From an uncultured Microbacterium sp. (lineage in GTDB: Bacteria; Actinomycetota; Actinomycetes; Actinomycetales; Microbacteriaceae): a DNA stretch of 41,423 nucleotides. Position numbers and translations under genes: made by a program. The stretch is taken from NCBI GenBank assembly GCA_913774845.1, contig CAJYJO010000038.1:1-41423 (forward strand), given 5' to 3'. The notes beneath the pieces are model-generated. The model was given only the letters and a program-made list of their open reading frames with translations. It was not told the origin of the DNA and made no database searches. Position 1 is the first letter of the stretch, and each line of letters starts with the position of its first letter. Below, in pieces: positions 36,923-41,423 of the stretch.

Positions 36923-37657
36923 TCAGACGACCCCGGAGGTGCCGAGCAAGAGGCCGATGGCGAAGGTGGCCGCCAGCGCGAGCGCCCCGCCCGCCACGAT
37001 GCGGACCACGGGGCGCAGGGCCGGACTGCCACCGATGCGTGCGCTGATGAAGCCCGTGGCGGCCAGGGCGAGAAGGACCGCGCCGAAGGTGACCGGGACG
37101 CGTATCTCGGGCGGGGGCAGCAGGATGGCGAGCAGGGGAAGGAGGGCTCCGAGAAAGAAGGCGAGCGCGGAGGCACCGGCGGCGGCGAACGGGCTCGCGA
37201 CTCCCTCCTCGTCGAGTCCCAGTTCCGCTTCCAGGTGCGCGGTCAGGGCGTCGCTCGCCGTGAGTTCGCGCGCGACCTGGTGAGCGGTCTGCGGCGAGAG
37301 ACCGCGGGCTCGGTAGAGCTCGGCGAGTTCTTCGAGCTCACCCTCGGGGTCTTCCTCGAGCTCCGCACGTTCTTTCGCGATGAGGGCGCGTTGGCTGTCG
37401 GTCTGGCTGCTGACCGAGACGTACTCGCCGAGCGCCATGGAGATGGCACCTCCCACCAGGCCCGCGACGCCCGCGGCGAGGATGGGAGCGGTCGCGGTGG
37501 TCGCTCCGGCGACGCCGACGACGAGGGCGGCGACGGAGACGATCCCGTCATTGGCGCCGAGGACTCCTGCTCGCAGCCAATTGAGCCGTCCGGTGATGGC
37601 GGTGTTGTGAGGTTCGGGGCGGAGATCGGACGGAGGAAGAGAAGACCCGGTGGGCAT
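36923..37657 (-). CDS. VIT1/CCC1-family transporter
   Basis: 244 residues from ATG 37657 (an ATG at 37666 is the alternative). The conserved block NWLRAGVLGANDGIVSVAALVVGVAGA (about 25-51) opens the first helices; GGAISMALGEYVSVSSQTDS is the metal-binding helix 2 region; a cytoplasmic acidic/helical segment (RAELEEDPEGELEELAELYR) precedes the last three helices. Plant and yeast relatives move iron or manganese into vacuoles; the bacterial members are less studied and are presumed divalent metal/proton antiporters. It converges with the truncated MFS gene. Confidence 0.88.
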   Translation of the reverse strand: MPTGSSLPPSDLRPEPHNTAITGRLNWLRAGVLGANDGIVSVAALVVGVAGATTATAPILAAGVAGLVGGAISMALGEYVSVSSQTDSQRALIAKERAELEEDPEGELEELAELYRARGLSPQTAHQVARELTASDALTAHLEAELGLDEEGVASPFAAAGASALAFFLGALLPLLAILLPPPEIRVPVTFGAVLLALAATGFISARIGGSPALRPVVRIVAGGALALAATFAIGLLLGTSGVV

Positions 37658-37813
37658 GAGACACATGCAAGCACCGTTCGGGCTGTAAGGCCAGGCCGCT
37701 CCATCCTCTGGCTTCACCCCTCACCGTCACCGCGGCCTGGCTCATATGAAGTCGTAACCATCTCGGGGCGCAAGATGGTCCCCGGTGCGGCTCTCCGGTG
37801 GTTTGCTGAGCGC

Positions 37814-38305
37814 ATGTGGCAGATCGCGGGCCTTCCCGCACATCCTCTCCTCGTGCACGCCGTCGTCGTGCTCGTCCCGCTCGCAGCTCTCATGGTGGTG
37901 GTGGGGTCCGTCTGGCCGGCGGCGCGGAGGAGGCTGGGGGTTCTCACCCCTCTCGTCGCGGCCGTCGCGCTCGTGTTCGTCCCCCTCGCGAAAGAGGCTG
38001 GGGAGGCTCTCGAACGCCAGGTGCCGGAGTCCGCTCTGCTGGAAGCGCACACAGAGCTCGGTGATCAGCTCCTGCCGTGGGCGGTCGGGTTGTTCCTCGT
38101 GGCAGCTGCGCAGTGGGTGTGGTTCCGTCACCGCGCGCGGAGATCGGCCGATGAGGGGCGCGGGGGCCGCGCGCGAGTGGGTTCCCTCGTTCTTGCGGTG
38201 GTGGCGGTCGCGGTCGCGGTCGGCACCACGGTCTCCGTCGTCCAGGTCGGTGACAGCGGGGCCCGCGCGGTCTGGCAGGGAGAGGCCGGAACCGGAGGGC
38301 AGTGA
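37814..38305 (+). CDS. DUF2231 membrane protein
   Basis: 163 residues with four membrane helices. The opening MWQIAGLPAHPLLVHAVVVLVPLAAL carries the family motif G-L-P-x-HP-L-x-VH. The later HTELGDQLLPWAVGLFL corresponds to the second conserved histidine region, possibly heme-binding as suggested for relatives. ATG 37814 is chosen because the family starts a few residues before this motif; an in-frame ATG at 37775 with GGGG six bases upstream is an alternative. Divergent from the VIT1-like gene. Confidence 0.8.
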   Translation: MWQIAGLPAHPLLVHAVVVLVPLAALMVVVGSVWPAARRRLGVLTPLVAAVALVFVPLAKEAGEALERQVPESALLEAHTELGDQLLPWAVGLFLVAAAQWVWFRHRARRSADEGRGGRARVGSLVLAVVAVAVAVGTTVSVVQVGDSGARAVWQGEAGTGGQ

Positions 38306-38425
38306 TCCGTCACGCGTGGTGACCGGCCGGCGGATTCCGTTCCCTCGAGCGATCGGCCCGAGGTGCGTCGGCGGGCCCACGGCGTCGCCAGCGAGGTCTT
38401 CCGTCGTCTCCGCCCGGCGCGCCGT

Positions 38426-38800
38426 TCACGGCGTCGGTGCGTACTCCGGACAGAGATGGATGCCGCTGAGCACCACGACCGCACTCGCCTCGGGGCTCGA
38501 GAGCGCACCGCCCTGCATCGAATCGAAGACCTCCTTCGGGGTGAGGCCGTCGTCGAACGCCGCGCAGACGGCGTGGCCGAGGTCCAGCCAGAGCTGCACG
38601 GACGACAGGTCGGTCTTCGGGAGCTGCTTGCGCAACTCGGCGAGGTAGGCGGATTCCTGCGCGAACGTCTCACGGGCGGCTGCATCGGCGTCGGGCGTCG
38701 CGGTCGTCTTCGACGGCGACGGGCCGATCGGGAAGGCGCCGCACGCGGTCAGGCTCCCGGCTACCAGCAACACGGCCGCGACCGCGGCCATCTTCTTCAT
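38426..38800 (-). CDS. DUF732-like lipoprotein
   Basis: 124 residues. The signal peptide [20 protein letters not shown] has a lipobox LTAC, so the protein is probably lipid-anchored at Cys20. The mature part has the DUF732 layout: [13 protein letters not shown], then [14 protein letters not shown] and a terminal LCPEYAPTP, with two cysteines likely forming a disulfide. Function unknown. The start at 38800 is preferred over 38845 because it gives the signal peptide directly and has a leaderless -10 at 6 nt. The 120-bp gap to the convergent DUF2231 gene shows no clear hairpin. Confidence 0.85.
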   Translation of the reverse strand: MKKMAAVAAVLLVAGSLTACGAFPIGPSPSKTTATPDADAAARETFAQESAYLAELRKQLPKTDLSSVQLWLDLGHAVCAAFDDGLTPKEVFDSMQGGALSSPEASAVVVLSGIHLCPEYAPTP

Positions 38801-38812
38801 GGGCTGAGCGTA
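38801..38812 (-). promoter_or_regulatory. Leaderless promoter -10 of the lipoprotein gene
   Basis: TACGCT (minus strand, 38812-38807) ends 6 nt before the ATG. No -35 of TTG type is seen. Confidence 0.5.
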
Positions 38813-38922
38813 GGACACCGCACTCGCGCGGGGGAGGGGGAACACCCCCGTGCGGCGTCGACGCGAGCCCGGTGTCCCGGCGTCCCGGACATCGGCATCC
38901 GGGGTACGATCGCGGCCCCACG

Positions 38923-38934
38923 GATAATGACGGC
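38923..38934 (+). promoter_or_regulatory. Leaderless promoter -10 of the YnfA-like gene
   Basis: GATAAT at 38923-38928 ends 6 nt before the ATG. A second -10-like TACGAT lies at 38905-38910. Confidence 0.45.
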
Positions 38935-39279
38935 ATGACCACCGCGCGAATCGTCGTCCTCTTCGCCCTTGCGGCGATCGCCGAGATCGGCGGAGCCTGG
39001 TTGATCTGGCAGGCGGTGCGCGAGAACCGGGGGTGGTGGCGGGGACTGCTCGGCATCCTGGCTCTGGGGGCGTACGGGTTCGTGGCGGCGCTGCAGCCCG
39101 ATGCGCATTTCGGTCGCGTGCTGGCGGCCTACGGCGGCGTCTTCGTGGCGGGGTCGCTCGCGTGGGGGATCGTGGTCGACGGCTTCCGGCCCACGGTATG
39201 GGACTACGTCGGGACGGGGGTGGCCCTCGTCGGAGCGGGCATCATCATCCTCGCCCCGTCAATGGCGCAGACTGAGTGA
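38935..39279 (+). CDS. YnfA/UPF0060-family small membrane protein
   Basis: 114 residues with four transmembrane helices. The start [21 protein letters not shown] with a glutamate in helix 1, and [22 protein letters not shown], are typical of UPF0060 (YnfA), distantly related to small multidrug resistance transporters. Transport function is not proven for the family. ATG 38935 is supported by the leaderless -10 and by the family start. The gene is divergent from the lipoprotein gene. Confidence 0.88.
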   Translation: MTTARIVVLFALAAIAEIGGAWLIWQAVRENRGWWRGLLGILALGAYGFVAALQPDAHFGRVLAAYGGVFVAGSLAWGIVVDGFRPTVWDYVGTGVALVGAGIIILAPSMAQTE

Positions 39280-39289
39280 GGGGTGCGCG

Positions 39290-39302
39290 TACGCTGACGG
39301 TC
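39290..39302 (+). promoter_or_regulatory. Leaderless promoter -10 of the small coiled-coil gene
   Basis: TACGCT at 39290-39295, 7 nt before ATG 39303, only 10 bp after the stop of the previous gene. It indicates separate transcription despite the short gap. Confidence 0.45.
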
Positions 39303-39512
39303 ATGACGAACGTCCCCGGAGACATCAACCGGCTGCGTGCCGTGACGGAGAGAATCGATGCGGACAACCCGTTGAAAGTGCCGTTCACCTTCAACCAGGG
39401 GCACATCAGTCCGCGGCTCGAGCGTCTCGAGGCGAAGCTGTCCTACATGGTCGAGTACATCGCCTACCTCGAGCAGCGGATCGAAAGGCTAGAGGAGCGA
39501 GTAGTTAGCTAG
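39303..39512 (+). CDS. Small coiled-coil protein, unknown function
   Basis: 69 residues. The C-terminal ~35 residues (SPRLERLEAKLSYMVEYIAY, then LEQRIERLEERV) show heptad spacing of Leu/Ile with charged flanks, a strong coiled-coil prediction. No membrane segment or signal. The N-terminal half (VPGDINRLRAVTERIDADN) is helical. I do not recognise a named family. Base composition and leaderless start match the surrounding core genes. Confidence 0.7.
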   Translation: MTNVPGDINRLRAVTERIDADNPLKVPFTFNQGHISPRLERLEAKLSYMVEYIAYLEQRIERLEERVVS

Positions 39513-39575
39513 GCGTACTTTTCCTTGTCTGTCAACCGCCACCCGTCGAGGGGTCGGGGCAAGGACACTCGTTCC

Positions 39576-39683
39576 ATGAAGAACGACACCACGCCTCACG
39601 AGGGCCTCGCCGACGACTTCGCCGAATCCGACTCCGCACGCCCCTTCGGGTCGTACCTGTCGCTGATCAACGGCGGAAGCTGA
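39576..39683 (+). CDS. Possible 35-residue peptide
   Basis: ATG 39576 to TGA 39683. It starts MKNDTTPHEGLADDF, is acidic in the first half and ends SYLSLINGGS. AAGGA lies ten bases upstream, a little far. The length, acidic leader-like front half and Gly-Gly-Ser end recall a peptide precursor, but no maturation gene is near, so this is only a candidate. The 235 bp after it (39684-39918) hold nothing I recognise. Confidence 0.4.
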   Translation: MKNDTTPHEGLADDFAESDSARPFGSYLSLINGGS

Positions 39684-39918
39684 TCGTCCCGAGCCTCTCC
39701 GTGAGGTTCGCCACCGCATGGTCGGATGCCGTGTGCATCCGGCCCTGCGTCGTTCTCCGGCCGTGCACGTGCCGGTGCGTCGTGGTGCGGACGGACCGTG
39801 AATCGGGCCGTGCTCAGCGGTTGATCGCCGCTGCCTCGAGTGGTCGGCGCGCTCGCCGCCGTGAGCCGGTTGCGCGCCGCGCACCGTCCATTCTCGTGGC
39901 GTCGAGCGGCCGGATGCC

Positions 39919-40314
39919 ATGATCCGGCCGACGATCGAGATCGACGGATCGGCGGTGCACGGCATCCCCTCGCTCTATGCCGAGCTCGATCGGGTGTTCA
40001 TGCCGGACGAGGAGTGGAGGTTGGGGGAGAGCCTCGACGCACTCGACGACCTGCTGTACGGCGGATTCGGCGTGCTGCACGGCACGGACGGGGCCCGCGT
40101 CGTGTGGCGCGACGCGGAGCACTCGCGCGCTGCGCTGGACGTCGAGACGACACGCGCGTACTATCGCGCGAAGCTCGACCGACCCGACGTGTACGCGGCG
40201 GCGCCGGCGCAGCGTGCGCTCGAGGCGCTGGATCGCGGGGAGGGCGAGACGTACTTCGACCTCGTGCTGCGGGTGTTCCGGGGGCACGCCGAGATCGAGC
40301 TGGTCCTCAGCTGA
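39919..40314 (+). CDS. Barstar-like ribonuclease inhibitor, orphan
   Basis: 131 residues. It aligns by eye with barstar: IEIDGSAVHGIPSLYAEL at the start, GESLDALDDLLYGGFG in place of GENLDALWDCLTGW, and the final strand IELVLS matching ITIILS. Both barnase-contact aspartates (barstar D35 and D39) are kept as D40 and D44; the tryptophan between them is Asp here. Barstars neutralise intracellular or imported barnase-type RNases. No RNase or polymorphic toxin gene is adjacent, so it may protect against toxins of competitors. ATG 39919 lies in GGATGCCATG and no good ribosome-binding site is visible. Confidence 0.82.
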   Translation: MIRPTIEIDGSAVHGIPSLYAELDRVFMPDEEWRLGESLDALDDLLYGGFGVLHGTDGARVVWRDAEHSRAALDVETTRAYYRAKLDRPDVYAAAPAQRALEALDRGEGETYFDLVLRVFRGHAEIELVLS

Positions 40315-40329
40315 GGTCGTCGGTGGGGC

Positions 40330-40446
40330 GAGGGCGCGTTGAGGTGATGGGTGGCCCCGGCGGCTCTTGGTGGGTTCGGCGTGAGGGCGGGGCGTGCTGA
40401 GGTGGAGGGTGGCCCCGGCGGCTCTCGGTGGGTTCGGCGCGAGGGC
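40330..40446 (+). repeat. Two imperfect tandem copies of a ~58-bp sequence
   Basis: GGGTGGCCCCGGCGGCTCT begins at 40349 and recurs at 40407, followed in both by (T/C)GGTGGGTTCGGCG(T/C)GAGGGCG. The repeat is 3' of the barstar-like gene and not obviously coding. The rest of the 273-bp gap to the next gene shows only the promoter of that gene. Confidence 0.7.
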
Positions 40447-40575
40447 GTCGATCGACCCTTCGGTGCGAGAGAGCGAAGGTTCGCGTCCCGCCTCACGGCT
40501 CCTCCCCAGGAGACTGTTCTTTCACGTTGTCCCCATATCGCGCCCCCGCCCGGCATCGATGTCGGAGGTCATCGC

Positions 40576-40587
40576 TAGCATGCACAC
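40576..40587 (+). promoter_or_regulatory. Leaderless promoter -10 of the DUF222 gene
   Basis: TAGCAT at 40576-40581 ends 6 nt before ATG 40588. No Shine-Dalgarno sequence is present. Confidence 0.5.
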
Positions 40588-41423
40588 ATGATCTCCGATT
40601 CCCCTTCCAGCGGCCGGTCCGACCCGCTCGCGGCGGTACTGTGCGAGGTCCTCGACGCGGATGCCGCGCTCTCGGCCGCCGAGGCCCGTAAGACCCGGGC
40701 GCTGGCCCGGGCGGGTCGTCTCGCGCTCGAGGTCATGGCCGGTCAGCGGGCCTCGTCCCGGGCGGCGGAGATAGCGCTTCGGGAGGTCGCGTCGGAGATC
40801 GCCGCCGCGGAGTGCCTGTCGGATCGGTCGGTGCAGGCGCAGATCGTGAAGGCGCTGGCTCTTGTGGATCATTTCCCGGCGACGGTCGACGCATGGGAGG
40901 CGGGAGCACTCTCCCGGGCCCATGTGCAGGCGATCATGGATGCCGGCACCCCGGTGCCCGTCGACAAGCGTGCAGAGTTCGACGTGCTCGCCGTCGCCAC
41001 GGCGGAGGGGTTGAGCCCGGGGCGGCTGCGGGCACGGTTGGCGACGTTGGCGGAGCGGTTGCAGCCGACGACGATCACGGAACGGCATCAACGCGGGCGT
41101 GAGCAGCGCTGTGTCCGGGTGGTGCGGGGTGAGAACGGGATGTCGGATCTCATCGCGACGCTTCCGACGGTGTTGGCGGTGGGGATCTACGACCGGTTGA
41201 CGCAGCAGTCGCGGGCGCTGATCGATGCGCGGGATGAGCCCGGTTCGCCGGTCTCGGCGGGCGCCGAGGGGACGTCGTCGTCCGGTTCGGGGCGGCCGGT
41301 CGTCAGCGGGGCCGCGTTCGGGATCGACCGCGTCGGTGACGGTTCCGAGGAGTGGCTCGAACGTGAGCTTCTCGGCGCTGTCGATGGGCAGGCGCGCGCC
41401 GCGGTCGCCGCCGCCACCCCAGG
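40588..41423 (+). CDS. DUF222 / 13E12-type protein, 5' part (runs off the window)
   Basis: The frame is open from ATG 40588 to the window end (278 codons). The helical region with ARKTRALARAGRLALEVMAG, then ALALVDHFPATVDAWEAGAL and LSRAHVQAIMDAG, is the DUF222 domain of the mycobacterial 13E12 repeat family. In full-length members an HNH nuclease domain follows at the C-terminus, so this is probably an HNH endonuclease-type protein whose catalytic part is beyond the window. These genes are often multicopy in Microbacteriaceae and are suspected mobile or repeat-family genes; their role is unknown. Confidence 0.85.
   Translation, partial: MISDSPSSGRSDPLAAVLCEVLDADAALSAAEARKTRALARAGRLALEVMAGQRASSRAAEIALREVASEIAAAECLSDRSVQAQIVKALALVDHFPATVDAWEAGALSRAHVQAIMDAGTPVPVDKRAEFDVLAVATAEGLSPGRLRARLATLAERLQPTTITERHQRGREQRCVRVVRGENGMSDLIATLPTVLAVGIYDRLTQQSRALIDARDEPGSPVSAGAEGTSSSGSGRPVVSGAAFGIDRVGDGSEEWLERELLGAVDGQARAAVAAATP

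Noticed and set aside
39489-39965. 158-codon minus-strand frame over the small-peptide region
   Set aside because: Low-complexity Arg/Gly/Ala translation with no start signal, overlapping the supported barstar-like gene.

Overview
The window is high-GC actinobacterial DNA. Gene order, codon use and protein sequences point to Microbacteriaceae, most likely Microbacterium; this is inferred from recognisable families, not from a database search. Most of it is densely packed core chromosome on the + strand. An AT-richer accessory segment runs from about 27.7 to 36.1 kb and is bounded by a tRNA-Pro and an IS481-family element.

Core, 1-27.6 kb. The end of a polar amino acid ABC transporter (binding-protein tail and two permeases) is followed by pheST. 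Next is an arginine operon, argCJBDF, then a membrane acyltransferase-like gene and argH. In front of argC is an unannotated 31-codon Arg-rich leader ORF (5692-5787) with a near-ideal promoter and mutually exclusive RNA stems, the layout of a transcription attenuator. After argH come a satD-like gene with a membrane partner, tyrS, a DUF4184 gene, and the chain parA-scpA-scpB-rluB-tyrA-cmk-der (chromosome segregation, rRNA pseudouridylation, tyrosine synthesis, CMP kinase, ribosome assembly). scpA carries palindromic repeat elements in frame. Two DUF805 paralogues, a NUDIX protein fused to a PIN/NYN-like domain, an S4 RNA-binding protein and a GNAT acetyltransferase close this part.

Accessory segment, 27.7-36.1 kb. 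Downstream of tRNA-Pro(GGG), a minus-strand operon runs, in transcription order, NeuB-like synthase, SDR reductase, MFS transporter, DapA/NanA-like aldolase and HAD phosphatase, with overlaps of about 4 bp. Upstream of it sits a divergent pair: a TetR regulator of the gamma-butyrolactone receptor type and an AvrD-family protein. AvrD is the enzyme family behind syringolide acyl-ketose elicitors. Only 25 bp separate their start codons. No CMP-sialate synthetase or glycosyltransferase is present, so I propose a small-molecule signalling or secreted-metabolite cassette: AvrD as signal synthase, TetR as receptor, and the operon supplying reductase, phosphatase, C3-unit chemistry and export. This is the strongest candidate for an undescribed system here. 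The right edge has a decayed resolvase fragment, an intact IS481-family element between CTAG duplications, and an MFS transporter that has lost its N-terminal half.

Right end, 36.9-41.4 kb. This holds a VIT1/CCC1 transporter, a DUF2231 protein, a DUF732 lipoprotein, a YnfA-like protein, a small coiled-coil protein, a 35-codon ORF, an orphan barstar-like inhibitor, and the start of a DUF222/13E12-type protein that runs off the window.

A regulatory theme recurs. At least eight genes have a TAnnnT-like -10 hexamer ending 6-7 nt before the start codon, often without a Shine-Dalgarno sequence, which is the signature of leaderless transcripts. The two best examples also have a TTG-type -35 at 18 bp.
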